Shown here: positions 41,332-49,633 of the stretch, piece after piece
Numbering within the stretch: position 1 is the first letter of the stretch
Layout of the letters: each line of letters starts with the position of its first letter
Origin: Frigoribacterium sp. SL97
Lineage (GTDB): Bacteria > Actinomycetota > Actinomycetes > Actinomycetales > Microbacteriaceae
Direction of reading: 5' to 3'
Length of the DNA: 64,000 nucleotides
Assembly: GCF_026625765.1 (NCBI RefSeq)
Contig: NZ_CP113062.1
Location: 186,001 to 250,000, forward strand
Position numbers and translations under genes: made by a program
Notes under the pieces: model-generated
Databases searched by the model: none
What the model was told of the DNA's origin: nothing
What the model saw: the letters and a program-made list of their open reading frames with translations, nothing else

Positions 41332-42131
41332 TCCGGGTCGTGCTGGTCGACGACCAGGCGATCGTGCGCACCGGCTTCCGGGTCGTGCTCGAGACGGCGG
41401 GTGGCATCGAGGTCGTCGGCGAGGCGTCCGGCGGGCGCGAGGCGGTCGAGGTCGTGCGACGCACCCGCCCCGACGTCGTCGTGATGGACGTGCGCATGCC
41501 CGGCGGCGACGGCATCGAGGCGACGCGGGCGATCGTCGACGCCCGGGTAGGGCCCGGTGCCGCCGGAACGGCCGCTGCCGGCGGCCTCGGCTCGTCAGCG
41601 CCCCTCGGCGGCGGTCCGGCTCTCGGCGGCGGTCCGGCTCCCGGCGGCGATGCGACCCTGGGCGGCGATGCCGTCGACAGGCAGGAGGCGCGGGTCGGGT
41701 CGGCGAGCACCCCCGCGGTCCTCGTCGCCACGACCTTCGACCTCGACGAGTACGTGTTCGGTGCCCTCGAGGCGGGCGCGAGCGGGTTCGTGCTCAAGGA
41801 CGTCGAGCCCGACGAGTTCGTCGGTGCCGTCCGCGCCCTGGCCTCGGGCCGCGCGGCGATCGACGGCGCCACCACGCGGCGGGTGATCGCCGAGTTCACC
41901 CGACGCCGGCGGGCATCGGCGGTCGAGCCGTCGCCCGACGTCCTGACGGAGCGCGAGCGCGAGCTCGTCCGTCTGCTCGGCGAGGGGCTCTCGAACGACG
42001 AGATCGGCGAGCGCCTGGTGGTCGAGACGAGCACGGTCAAGTCACACCTCACCCGCATCACGACCAAGCTCGGCACCCGAGACCGCCTGCAGACCGTCGT
42101 CTGGGCCTACCGCTCGGGCCTGCTGCCCTGA
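41328..42131 (+). CDS. LuxR/NarL-type response regulator with an insertion in the receiver domain
   Basis: 267 residues, versus about 215 usual. Receiver domain with acidic pair D8/D9, phospho-acceptor Asp54 (VVVMDVRMPGGDG) and LKD; C-terminal LuxR helix-turn-helix (LTERERELVRLLGEGLSNDEIGERL, STVKSHLTRI). Residues about 72-128, between helix 3 and strand 4, are a Gly/Ala/Pro repeat (GGGPALGGGPAPGG) ending in RQEARVG from an exact motif copy (41683-41695). The core is intact, so it is probably functional. Partner of the kinase before it; targets unknown. Confidence 0.9.
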   Translation: MIRVVLVDDQAIVRTGFRVVLETAGGIEVVGEASGGREAVEVVRRTRPDVVVMDVRMPGGDGIEATRAIVDARVGPGAAGTAAAGGLGSSAPLGGGPALGGGPAPGGDATLGGDAVDRQEARVGSASTPAVLVATTFDLDEYVFGALEAGASGFVLKDVEPDEFVGAVRALASGRAAIDGATTRRVIAEFTRRRRASAVEPSPDVLTERERELVRLLGEGLSNDEIGERLVVETSTVKSHLTRITTKLGTRDRLQTVVWAYRSGLLP

Positions 42132-42175
42132 GCCCGGGGCCGAGGCCGATCGGCCTCCCGTCATCGGCCCGGGTC

Positions 42176-42235
42176 GCACCACGAACCGGACGTCGCACCG
42201 CCGATCTCGACGGTGCGACGTCCGGTCCGCGGTGC
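42176..42235. repeat. 60-bp palindromic element (A-like outer arms)
   Basis: GCACCAC ... GCGGTGC outer arms with a 15-bp inner stem CCGGACGTCGCACCG / CGGTGCGACGTCCGG. Same length as family A but a different inner stem. Intergenic, 44 bases after the response regulator. Confidence 0.85.
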
Positions 42236-42321
42236 GACGCGCGGGCCCGAGCAGCATCACGACCCGCTGGTAGCCTCGGGGCGTCGCGGGACCACGGGGG
42301 TGCCCGGACGGAGGGGACGAC

Positions 42322-43020
42322 ATGTCGATCAGGACCACGCTGCCCGTCGGGGCCGCCACTCTCGTGTTGCTGTTGACCGGGTGCTCAGGGGGTGCCGGCG
42401 ACGAGCCGACCACGACGCCGAGCGCCACCACCACGGCGAGTCCGTCGGCCACGGCGACTGCCGACGCCTCGTCGGCCGCCCTCTCGGACGCCGAACTGGC
42501 GTCCGTCTTCACGGGCATCCAGTTCGTGCCCGACGAGTTCGACACGACCGACCAGCTGCTCGACTCGGTCTACCCGGGGCTGACCGCGAGCGACCCGAGC
42601 TGCCTCGCCCCGTTCGGCGTCGGCTGGGACGACGCCGCCCCCGACGGCGCGCTCGAGTTCGGCACGAGCAACGACCGCTCGATGACCACCGTCGTCGCGA
42701 GCACGGGTGACGACGACGCGGCTTCGGCCCTGGTCGCCGAGGCGTCCGACGCCCTGACCCGCTGCGCGGACGGAACCGCCCTCTTCACGATGCAGGGCCA
42801 GCCCGTGCAGACCACGGTCGAGACCACCGAGCCGACCCTCACGGGCACCGACGAGTCGCTCGGCTGGCGCGTCACGGGCACCGTCGGCGGCGGCAGCTTC
42901 ACCCTGGTCGGCCTGACCGCCCGCGTCAGCGGGGAGGCCGTCGCGGTCGTCGGCTGGGACCCGTCGTCGAACGCCACGAACGTGCCGCTCGCGACCCAGA
43001 TGTTCGTCGACGCCCTCTAG
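42322..43020 (+). CDS. Secreted lipoprotein of unknown function
   Basis: 232 residues. Signal peptide and lipobox LLLTGC (about Cys21), a Thr/Ser/Ala linker to about 55, then a mixed domain with two Cys (SDPSCLAPFG; LTRCADGTA) that could form a disulfide. The general layout resembles the extracytoplasmic sensor-like domains of actinobacterial lipoproteins; not assigned. GGAGGGGACGAC precedes the ATG. Confidence 0.75.
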   Translation: MSIRTTLPVGAATLVLLLTGCSGGAGDEPTTTPSATTTASPSATATADASSAALSDAELASVFTGIQFVPDEFDTTDQLLDSVYPGLTASDPSCLAPFGVGWDDAAPDGALEFGTSNDRSMTTVVASTGDDDAASALVAEASDALTRCADGTALFTMQGQPVQTTVETTEPTLTGTDESLGWRVTGTVGGGSFTLVGLTARVSGEAVAVVGWDPSSNATNVPLATQMFVDAL

Positions 43021-43070
43021 TCGGGCCTGCCCGGAGCCGTCACCGCACCGACGTCGGCCGTGCTGACGAG

Positions 43071-43130
43071 GCACCGCCGAGTGGACAGGACGCCGCGGCG
43101 TTCGGCGGTGTCCTGTCCACTCGGCGGTGT
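43071..43130. repeat. 60-bp palindromic element (family D)
   Basis: GCACCGCCGAGTGGACAGGA pairs with the end TCCTGTCCACTCGGCGGTGT. It lies between convergent genes (lipoprotein and 43147-43458), so could end both transcripts. Confidence 0.85.
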
Positions 43131-43146
43131 CGCAGGGGCGGGGCGG

Positions 43147-43458
43147 TCAGGCGACGGGCTCGACGAGCGTGACGTGCTGCGTCGCCACCCGCACGGGCTG
43201 GCCGGCGAACGCCGCGGCCCGCGCCTCGGACTGCAGGTAGGCGGCCTCGACCTCGGCGAACCGTGCAGCGTCGCCGGGGGTGCTGACGGCCCAGACGAAC
43301 TGGTTGGCGTCACGGTCCGCGTAGGCGAACTCGATCGCGAAGCCCTCGGACAGCCGGGCGGGGATCAGCGTCGAGGTGAACCAGGCGACGAAGTCGTCGA
43401 GCACCCCCTCGACGAGCTCGTAGCGGCGCAACTGGACGGTCTTCGACGAGTCGGTCAT
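43147..43458 (-). CDS. Dimeric alpha/beta-barrel (NIPSNAP-like) protein
   Basis: 103 residues. LRRYELVEGVLDDFVAWFTSTLIPARLSEGF, FVWAVSTPG and the final TQHVTLVEPV fit the ferredoxin-like dimeric barrel of NIPSNAP/DUF1330-type proteins. Function unknown. ATG with TAGGGT 6 bases upstream. Confidence 0.65.
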   Translation of the reverse strand: MTDSSKTVQLRRYELVEGVLDDFVAWFTSTLIPARLSEGFAIEFAYADRDANQFVWAVSTPGDAARFAEVEAAYLQSEARAAAFAGQPVRVATQHVTLVEPVA

Positions 43459-43464
43459 GCCGCC

Positions 43465-43470
43465 ACCCTA
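43465..43470 (-). promoter_or_regulatory. Leaderless -10 hexamer TAGGGT
   Basis: On the minus strand, 6 bases before the ATG at 43458. Confidence 0.5.
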
Positions 43471-43524
43471 CTGACGCCGCCCCTCTGCCCTGCCCCAGCC
43501 CCAGCCCCAGCCCCAGCCCCCACA

Positions 43525-43584
43525 GCACCACGAGATGGCCACCGCACCACGACTAGTCCTGGCGCTGTGGCCATCTCCTGGCGC
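43525..43584. repeat. 60-bp palindromic element (family E/F)
   Basis: GCACCACGAGATGGCCACCG ... GTGGCCATCTCCTGGCGC. Its reverse complement aligns with 20445-20504 (GCGCCAGGA, GCGCCAGG and the TGG-CCA arms shared). A run of about five CCCCAG units (43492-43521) precedes it. Confidence 0.8.
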
Positions 43585-43650
43585 CATGCCGACCCGGCCC
43601 GGCACGCCCGGCACAGCCCGGCACGGCGCAGCCCGGCCCGGCACGCCGGG

Positions 43651-43656
43651 TAGCGT
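43651..43656 (+). promoter_or_regulatory. Leaderless -10 hexamer TAGCGT
   Basis: TAGCGT, 6 bases, then GTG at 43663; no ribosome site. Confidence 0.5.
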
Positions 43657-43662
43657 GGCGGC

Positions 43663-44388
43663 GTGACCCCGCTGACGCTCGCCCTCGCCGCCGCGGCCAT
43701 CGTGGTCGGCGCCCTCACGCAGCGCATGGCGGGCATCGGCTTCGCGCTCACCGCCGCACCCCTCCTCGTGGTGGTGCTCGGCCCCGAGGCCGGCGTCTCG
43801 GTCGGCAACGCCCTCGCCGCCGTGCTCGCGCTGGTCGTGCTGGCGAGCACCTGGCGCACGGTGCGGTGGCGGACGGCGGCCCTCCTCGTCCTGCCCGCCC
43901 TCGTGACGATCCCGATCGGCGCGTGGGTCGTGCAGACCGCCCCGACCGGTCCGCTGACCATCGCGGTGGGCGCCCTGGCCCTGGTCGGGGTGCTCGTGAT
44001 GGCGTTCTCGAGCCGCGCGCGCCTCCTGCCCGGCCGCGTCGGCGCCGTGGCCGCGGGCGCCCTCGGCGGCTTCATGAACGTCACGGCCGGCGTCGGCGGT
44101 CCGGCGCTGACGGTGCACGCCACCAGCGACCGCTGGCCCCGGGAGGTCTTCGTCGGCACCGGCCAGGTGTTCCTGCTGGCGATCAACCTGACCTCGGTGC
44201 TGACGAAGGGCATCCCGTCCGAGCCGGTCCCCGTCTGGGCGGGAGCCCTCGGCCTGCTGTTCGTCGGCGCCTTCGTCGGACACCACCTCAGCAAGGTCGT
44301 CCCGGCCCGGGTCGGCCGCATCCTCGTCCTGACGCTCGCGGCCGTCGGCAGCGCCCTCGCCCTCGTGCGCGGCATCACCCAGCTCTGA
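43663..44388 (+). CDS. TauE/SafE-family permease
   Basis: 241 residues with about eight membrane helices. GxGxGF-like start AGIGFALTAAPLLVVVLGP and the second repeat VTAGVGGPALTVHATSD with GTGQVFLLAIN mark the TauE/SafE (DUF81) family, linked to export or uptake of sulfite, sulfonates and other organic anions. The substrate is not indicated by neighbours. GTG start. Confidence 0.88.
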   Translation: MTPLTLALAAAAIVVGALTQRMAGIGFALTAAPLLVVVLGPEAGVSVGNALAAVLALVVLASTWRTVRWRTAALLVLPALVTIPIGAWVVQTAPTGPLTIAVGALALVGVLVMAFSSRARLLPGRVGAVAAGALGGFMNVTAGVGGPALTVHATSDRWPREVFVGTGQVFLLAINLTSVLTKGIPSEPVPVWAGALGLLFVGAFVGHHLSKVVPARVGRILVLTLAAVGSALALVRGITQL

Positions 44389-44440
44389 CCCGGCCGCACC
44401 CAGCCGAGGAGGCGCGGGTCGCCACCCCACGCCCCTCGCC

Positions 44441-44446
44441 TAGACT
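44441..44446 (+). promoter_or_regulatory. -10 hexamer TAGACT near the rlmC start
   Basis: TAGACT, 9 bases, then ATG at 44456; probably a leaderless or near-leaderless start. An exact motif copy lies upstream (44407-44419). Confidence 0.4.
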
Positions 44447-44455
44447 CGGCCCGCC

Positions 44456-45640
44456 ATGCAGTGCGACTACTTCGACGCGGGGCTGTGCCGTTCGTGCACG
44501 CTCCTCGACCGCCCCTACCCGGTCCAGGTCGCCGAGAAGGAGGCGCGCGTCCGCGACCTCCTCGGCGAGAGCCATGCGCCCTCGGCCTGGCTGCCGACGC
44601 TGACCGGCCCCGAGTCGGGGTTCCGCAACAAGGCGAAGATGGTCGTCGGCGGCACGATCGACGAGCCGACGCTCGGCATCCTCGACGGCCGCGGGCAGGG
44701 CGTCGACCTGCGCGGCTGCGGGCTGCACACGTCAGGAATCCAGGAGGCGCTGCCGACGCTGGCGGCGTTCGTGACCCGGGCGCGCCTCCTGCCCTACGAC
44801 GTCCCGCGACGCCGCGGCGAGGCGAAGTACGTGCACGTCACCGAGTCGCCCTCGGGCGAGCTGATGGTGCGCTTCGTGCTGCGCAGCGAGCAGGCCCTGC
44901 CCCGGCTGCGGTCCGAACTGCCCTGGCTGCTCGAGGCCCTGCCCCGGGTCGCGGTCGTGTCGGTCAACCTGCTGCCCGAGCACAAGGCCGTGCTCGAGGG
45001 CACCGACGAGATCGTGCTGACCGACCGCGAGACGCTCACCATGCACCTCGGCGGGGTCGACCTCGAGCTGCGCCCCCAGAGCTTCTTCCAGACGAACACG
45101 GCGATCGCGGCCGGGCTGTACGCGCAGGCCGCCGAATGGGTCGACGCGATCGACCCGGCCACCGTGTGGGACCTCTACTGCGGCGTCGGAGGCTTCGCCC
45201 TGCACGTCGCGCGCCCGGGCGCCGGCCGCTCGAGTCGACACGCGTACCGCGAGGTCGTCGGCATCGAGACCAGCGAGGAGGCGGTGGCCAGCGCCCGGGG
45301 CAGCGCCCGTCGCGCAGGCCTCGAGCACGTGCGCTTCGCGGCGGACGACGCGACCCGGTTCGCGACGGGCGCGTCCGCGGGGGCGGGGCCCTCGGGTACC
45401 GGCACCGCGCCTCCGGAGCTCGTGATCGTCAACCCGCCGCGACGCGGCATCGGGGCGACGCTGGCCGGCTGGCTCGAGGGGTCGGACGTCGAGCACGTCG
45501 TCTACTCGAGCTGCAACCCCGTCACCCTGGCGAGCGATCTCGACGCGATGCCGTCGTTCGACGTGGTCGCCGCGCGCGTGTTCGACATGTTCCCGCAGAC
45601 GCCGCACCTCGAGGCGATGGCCCTGCTGCGCCGCCGCTGA
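44456..45640 (+). CDS. rlmC: 23S rRNA (uracil747-C5)-methyltransferase
   Basis: 394 residues, TrmA/RlmC/RlmD family. Iron-sulfur cysteines: MQCDYFDAGLCRSC (C3, C11, C14) and RGCGLH. SAM site DLYCGVGGFALH, catalytic motif NPPRRGIG, nucleophile Cys in YSSCNPVTLASDL. It lacks a TRAM domain and starts directly with the cluster, as RlmC does. KEARV (about 28-32) and RARLLP come from motif copies; a Gly/Ala insert (ATGASAGAGPSGTGTAPP) lies near 300. Confidence 0.92.
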   Translation: MQCDYFDAGLCRSCTLLDRPYPVQVAEKEARVRDLLGESHAPSAWLPTLTGPESGFRNKAKMVVGGTIDEPTLGILDGRGQGVDLRGCGLHTSGIQEALPTLAAFVTRARLLPYDVPRRRGEAKYVHVTESPSGELMVRFVLRSEQALPRLRSELPWLLEALPRVAVVSVNLLPEHKAVLEGTDEIVLTDRETLTMHLGGVDLELRPQSFFQTNTAIAAGLYAQAAEWVDAIDPATVWDLYCGVGGFALHVARPGAGRSSRHAYREVVGIETSEEAVASARGSARRAGLEHVRFAADDATRFATGASAGAGPSGTGTAPPELVIVNPPRRGIGATLAGWLEGSDVEHVVYSSCNPVTLASDLDAMPSFDVVAARVFDMFPQTPHLEAMALLRRR

Positions 45641-45661
45641 GCGCTCCCCGCCTCCCGACGA

Positions 45662-45723
45662 CGAACCCCGTTCACGAAGATGAACCCTGCTTGAACCGGG
45701 TTCGTCTTCGTGAACGGGGTTCG
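45662..45723. repeat. 62-bp palindromic element, family C, copy 3
   Basis: CGAACCCCGTTCACGAAGAT ... GTGAACGGGGTTCG, between the convergent rlmC and lipoprotein genes. Same length and layout as the copies at 12543 and 29651. Confidence 0.88.
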
Positions 45724-45749
45724 CGGCGGACGCCCTGCCGGGCCGGGGC

Positions 45750-46571
45750 TCAGAGCACGACGGTGCTGCTGCGCCAGCCGAGCGAGTCGTCGCCCGTCTG
45801 CCACACGACGGTGAGGCCGCGGCCGGCCCCGCTCGACTCGCCGATCTCGGTCGTGAAGCGCTTGCCCGATCCGGCCGACACGGCCTCGATCGACGGCAGC
45901 TGCTGACCGTCGAGGAAGGCCCAGAGCGTGTCGGGGTAGCCGACGACGCTCGGCTCGGTCTGGTCCTGGCTCAACGGGCTGGCGAACGAGATCGACGCGG
46001 GGGCCGTGGTGTCGTACACCGCGCCTCCTGCGCTCTGGTCCTCGGCCCCGACGGCCGGGTTGTCCCACTCGTAGACCGAGTCGCCGGTCGGCGGCACGCC
46101 GGCGTCGTCGACGCGCAGGCCGTCGGCCGTCTCGCGCACGATCCAGGCGTCGGCGAGGTCGTCGGTCGTGGCGCTCACCAGCGTGAACGCGCCCTCGGGC
46201 CCCTCGGCCACGGCCAGGTCGGCGTCGACCAGGACCGAGGCCTCGTCGGGCGTCACCGTGCCGTCCACCGGCGAGTACTCGGCGAAGGTCCGCTCGGCGC
46301 CGTAGAACTGCTGCGCCTCGGGGGTCAGCAGGGCCCAGGCCGCCGCCGTGTCGCCGCCCGAGATCGCGTCGAGGTAGCGGACGACGAGCGCCTGCTCGGC
46401 CGAGTCCTGTTCGGAACCGGCGGGGGTCGCGCTCGTCGCGGGGGCGCTCGGCACGCCGGTCGCCGCGGCGGTCGGGGCCGTCACGGCGGGGTCGGAGGTG
46501 CATCCGGTGGCGGCGACCAGCGCACCGACGGCGAGGGTCGAGGTCATGAGTAGCTCTCGTGTCTTAGCCAT
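45750..46571 (-). CDS. Secreted lipoprotein, NTF2-like domain possible
   Basis: 273 residues. Signal with lipobox VAATGC, a Thr/Ala linker, then AEQALVVRYLDAISGGDTAAAWALLTPEAQQFYG, a helix pattern typical of SnoaL/NTF2-like extracellular domains, and a second beta-rich half. GGAVYDTTAP contains a motif-coded GGAV. Function unknown. ATG with TACCGT 7 bases upstream. Confidence 0.72.
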   Translation of the reverse strand: MAKTRELLMTSTLAVGALVAATGCTSDPAVTAPTAAATGVPSAPATSATPAGSEQDSAEQALVVRYLDAISGGDTAAAWALLTPEAQQFYGAERTFAEYSPVDGTVTPDEASVLVDADLAVAEGPEGAFTLVSATTDDLADAWIVRETADGLRVDDAGVPPTGDSVYEWDNPAVGAEDQSAGGAVYDTTAPASISFASPLSQDQTEPSVVGYPDTLWAFLDGQQLPSIEAVSAGSGKRFTTEIGESSGAGRGLTVVWQTGDDSLGWRSSTVVL

Positions 46572-46578
46572 GCGTGGC

Positions 46579-46584
46579 ACGGTA
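46579..46584 (-). promoter_or_regulatory. Leaderless -10 hexamer TACCGT
   Basis: On the minus strand, 7 bases before the ATG at 46571. Confidence 0.4.
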
Positions 46585-46663
46585 GCGACGGCCCGCCCGG
46601 GTTCGTCGCGACTCCCAGGGGATGCCCACGAGCGTCGGAGGGACCCCGGAGGCGCGGGCCGGG

Positions 46664-48016
46664 TCAGGCGCGCGCGACGACCGCCCAGCCGTGCGGCCCC
46701 ACCGACAGGACGTCGCCGTCGAGGCCCGCGTCCCGACCGGCCACCCACTCGCCCGGGGCCGGGTCGGCCACGCGCAGCTCGTCGTCGCCGAGGTTCAGCG
46801 CGACGACGAGCGACCGGCCCGCCCCGGCGCCCGTGACCTCGAGCACGAGCGACTCGTTCGCGACCGACACGGTGCGGCTGCGGGCGGTGTGCAGCCACGG
46901 GTGCCGACGTCGCACGCCGATCAGCTCCTGGTGCAAGGCGAGGACCTCGGGGAGGGCGTCCGGGACGCCGGCACCCGGAGCCTCGGCCGGCGCCGAGGGG
47001 AACGCCGGACGCACCGCGTCGTCGCCGCCGACCCGCGCCTCCTTGACGGCCCGCAGGCCGAACTCGTCCCCGTAGTAGACCGAGGGCGTACCGCCGAGGG
47101 TGAGGAGCAGCACGATCGCGTGGGCGTGGTGGCGGTCGTCGTCGATCTGGCTGGCGATGCGCGTGACGTCGTGGTTGCCGACGAAGGTCAGCGGCACGAA
47201 GTCGTCGAGGAACCCGTCGTGGCGCTGCAGCGCCCACTCGAGCTCGAACAGGTTGACCTCGGCCAGGGCGTGCCAGACGCCCTGCCACAGTTCGTACTGG
47301 GTCACCGAGTCGAGGCCTCCGTCACGGACGGCCGCCGCGTAGTCGCCGTGCAGCACCTCGCCCACGACGTACACGTCGGGGTGCCGTTCGCGGAGCGGCG
47401 GCAGCACGGTCGCCCAGAACGACGACGGCACCGAGTAGGCGGCGTCGAGCCGCCAGGCGTCGGCACCACGGTCGGCCCAGTACGTCAGGACGTCCGTGAC
47501 CGTGCGGGCGACCTCGGGCGACGAGTGGTCGAGGGCGATGAGCCCGCCGTGCCCCTCGAAGGTGCCCAGGCTGCCGTCGTCCTCGCGCCGGAACAGGGAG
47601 GCCGCGCTCGAGTCGGGGTCGCGACGTGCCTCGACCAGCGCGGGGAACTCGGGGCCGACGTGGTTGAAGACGCCGTCGAGCATGACCTTGACGCCCTTCG
47701 CGTGGGCGGCCTCGATCAGGGTGACGAGGTCGGCCTCGGTGCCGAGGCGCGGGTCGACCGCGAACCAGTCGATGGTGTCGTAACCGTGGGTAGACGACGC
47801 GAAGACCGGCCCGAGGGCCAGGCCGTTGGCGCCGAGGGCCACCAGGTGGTCGAGCCACGGCACGAGATCGAGGAGGCGCGGTGCCGGCGAGCGGTCCGCT
47901 CCCGTCGTGTCCGCCCCGACGAACCCGAGGGGGTACACGTGCCACCACACGACGTGCTCGGTCCAGGAGGGGCCCGGCAGGGCGGTGGCCGTCGTCGGGG
48001 ACTCGTGTTCGCTCAT
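46664..48016 (-). CDS. GH13 alpha-amylase-family enzyme
   Basis: 450 residues. VVWWHVYPLGFVGAD, DGVFNHVG, nucleophile Asp in DAWRLDAAY, Glu in YVVGEVLHGD, and FVGNHDVTR cover the four GH13 regions; the C-terminal beta domain is short. An intracellular glucan or sucrose-type hydrolase is likely; the exact activity is not clear. LRAVKEARVGGDD contains EARV from an exact motif copy (47031-47043). ATG 48016 is preferred over GTG 48025 because TAGGGT ends 7 bases before it. Confidence 0.88.
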   Translation of the reverse strand: MSEHESPTTATALPGPSWTEHVVWWHVYPLGFVGADTTGADRSPAPRLLDLVPWLDHLVALGANGLALGPVFASSTHGYDTIDWFAVDPRLGTEADLVTLIEAAHAKGVKVMLDGVFNHVGPEFPALVEARRDPDSSAASLFRREDDGSLGTFEGHGGLIALDHSSPEVARTVTDVLTYWADRGADAWRLDAAYSVPSSFWATVLPPLRERHPDVYVVGEVLHGDYAAAVRDGGLDSVTQYELWQGVWHALAEVNLFELEWALQRHDGFLDDFVPLTFVGNHDVTRIASQIDDDRHHAHAIVLLLTLGGTPSVYYGDEFGLRAVKEARVGGDDAVRPAFPSAPAEAPGAGVPDALPEVLALHQELIGVRRRHPWLHTARSRTVSVANESLVLEVTGAGAGRSLVVALNLGDDELRVADPAPGEWVAGRDAGLDGDVLSVGPHGWAVVARA

Positions 48017-48023
48017 TCGCGCC

Positions 48024-48029
48024 ACCCTA
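48024..48029 (-). promoter_or_regulatory. Leaderless -10 hexamer TAGGGT
   Basis: On the minus strand, 7 bases before the ATG at 48016. Confidence 0.4.
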
Positions 48030-48058
48030 GTGACGGGCGGTCGTGAGGTGTCCCCCGC

Positions 48059-48093
48059 TCAACTCGCGAGGCTCAGCTCGCGGGGCGTCGGCG
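48059..48093. repeat. Partial tandem copies of the adjacent gene's 3' end
   Basis: 48073-48093 repeats the last 21 bases of the gene ending at 48094 (TCAGCTCGCGGGGC...), stop codon included; a shorter, diverged copy is at 48059-48072. Confidence 0.6.
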
Positions 48094-48453
48094 TCAGCTC
48101 GCGGGGCCGAGGAGGACGGCGAGCAGGGCGGCCGCGCCGCCGACGATGAAGAGCATCGTGCCGGCCTGCATCGTGCGGGTCTTGTTGCGGTCGGCCGTGG
48201 GGACGTCGACCTCGAGGATCGGGCAGCCCGACCACCCGATGAGCCCGACGCTCAGGGCGACCAACGCGGCACCGACCCAGAACAACGTCGCGAGCCCGGC
48301 CGAGAGGAGGGCGGGACGCCAGCCGGTCGCGAGCAGCAGCCCCATGGCCACCGCCACGCTGCCGACCGCGGCGACGAACCAGATCGTGCCGGTCCACATG
48401 ATGCGTTGGACGTTCTTCTCGGGGGTCATCAGGTCGTGCAGCTCGTGGGTCAC
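48094..48453 (-). CDS. Small integral membrane protein
   Basis: 119 residues with about four membrane helices (MWTGTIWFVAAVGSVAVAMGLLLA, ALLSAGLATLFWVGAALVALSVGLIG, TMLFIVGGAAALLAVLL). Family not recognised. GTG 48453 (VTHELHDLMTPEKN) is used; an in-frame GTG at 48468 and an ATG at 48429 are alternatives. It lies 50 bases after the siderophore-binding-protein gene on the same strand. Confidence 0.6.
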   Translation of the reverse strand: MTHELHDLMTPEKNVQRIMWTGTIWFVAAVGSVAVAMGLLLATGWRPALLSAGLATLFWVGAALVALSVGLIGWSGCPILEVDVPTADRNKTRTMQAGTMLFIVGGAAALLAVLLGPAS

Positions 48454-48503
48454 CAGAACATCTTTCACCCTCTGCAGCGATTCGGCCCGCACGGGTGCGG
48501 CGA

Positions 48504-49502
48504 CTACTCCGTGGCGCCCTCGAGCAGCGGCACCAGCTGGTCGAGCGCGTACTGGCGCGAGAGCGCCGAACCGAGCGAGTACGCCGCGGCGACGTCGCCG
48601 TCGATGACGACGGCGTGGCCGTCCTGCACCGCCGACAGGGCCTTCCACTGCGGGTCGTCCGTGATCTCGGTGGTGTCGATGTAGATCGGGAAGGCCACGA
48701 TGACGTCCGCGTCGATCTGGTCGAGCTGCTCGCTCGAGATCGACACCGAGAAGCCACCGGCGTTCGGGGACAGCGCCGAGATGGCGGGGTTCTGCTCGAA
48801 GCCGAGCTCCTCGAGCTGCTCGACCCGCTCGCTGTCCTCGACGTAGGCACCCCAGCCCTCGCTGGTCTTCGTGGCGGCGGTGATCGTCTTGCCCTTCCAC
48901 TCGGGGTGGGCGTCGGCGACGGCCTCGACGGCCTTCTCGTTCTCGTCGACGAGCTGCTCACCCTTGGCCTCTTCACCGAGAGCCTTCGAGACGAGCTCCA
49001 TCTGGTCCTCGAAGTCGGTCAGGTAGCTGTCGCCTCCCTCGGGCACGCCCACGGTCGGGGCGATGCTCGACAGACGGTCGTAGCGCTCCTGGTCGCCCGA
49101 GCTCTTCGTGTCGAGGATGACGTCGGGCTCGAGGGCCGCGATGGCCTCGTAGGAGGGCTCGAGGGTGCCGATGATCTCGGGGGCCTGGTCGTAGAGACCC
49201 TGTGCCCAGGGGCCGACGCCGTCGGCCTCGTCACCGAAGGCGAGCCAGTCCGAGGCCCCCACGGGTTGCACGCCCAGCGCGAGCGCCGTCTCGGCGTCGC
49301 CCCAGCCGAGCGCGACGACGCGCGTCGGCTTCTGGTCGATGGTGACCTCGCCGAACTTCGTGTCGATCGAGACGGGGAACGCGCCCGATCCGCCCGAGGC
49401 TCCGCCGCCGGCGGCGTCGTCCGGGTCGGCGTCGGCCGAGCAGCCGGCCAGGGCGAGGGTGGCTACCGCGACGGCGGCGGCGATCGAGAGTGACTTGCGC
49501 AT
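48504..49502 (-). CDS. Iron-siderophore ABC transporter substrate-binding lipoprotein
   Basis: 332 residues, class III (FepB/FhuD-like) binding protein. Lipobox LALAGC, PTRVVALGWGDAETALALGVQPVGA, EAIAALEPDVILDT are typical. It delivers ferric siderophore to the divergently coded FecCD permeases (49634-51792). GAGGAAC before the ATG. It shares the iron box 49610-49628 with them. Confidence 0.92.
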   Translation of the reverse strand: MRKSLSIAAAVAVATLALAGCSADADPDDAAGGGASGGSGAFPVSIDTKFGEVTIDQKPTRVVALGWGDAETALALGVQPVGASDWLAFGDEADGVGPWAQGLYDQAPEIIGTLEPSYEAIAALEPDVILDTKSSGDQERYDRLSSIAPTVGVPEGGDSYLTDFEDQMELVSKALGEEAKGEQLVDENEKAVEAVADAHPEWKGKTITAATKTSEGWGAYVEDSERVEQLEELGFEQNPAISALSPNAGGFSVSISSEQLDQIDADVIVAFPIYIDTTEITDDPQWKALSAVQDGHAVVIDGDVAAAYSLGSALSRQYALDQLVPLLEGATE

Positions 49503-49609
49503 GTGTTCCTCAGGGCTGTGACGTCGGTGCTGTGACGTGGTGTCGGGCGGAAGGTCGGGTGCGGGGGCGGGCCTGGACGGCGACGTGCGCCACTCGGCCG
49601 GACTCCAAG

Positions 49610-49628
49610 TGAGGGTAGCCTAAGCTAA
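49610..49628. promoter_or_regulatory. IdeR/DtxR iron box, moderate match
   Basis: TGAGGGTAGCCTAAGCTAA matches the consensus TTAGGTTAGGCTAACCTAA at 15 of 19 positions. It lies between divergent siderophore genes, 5 bases before the ATG at 49634, so iron-loaded repressor would block the permease start. TAAGCT inside it may also be the -10. Confidence 0.75.
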
Positions 49629-49633
49629 TCGTC

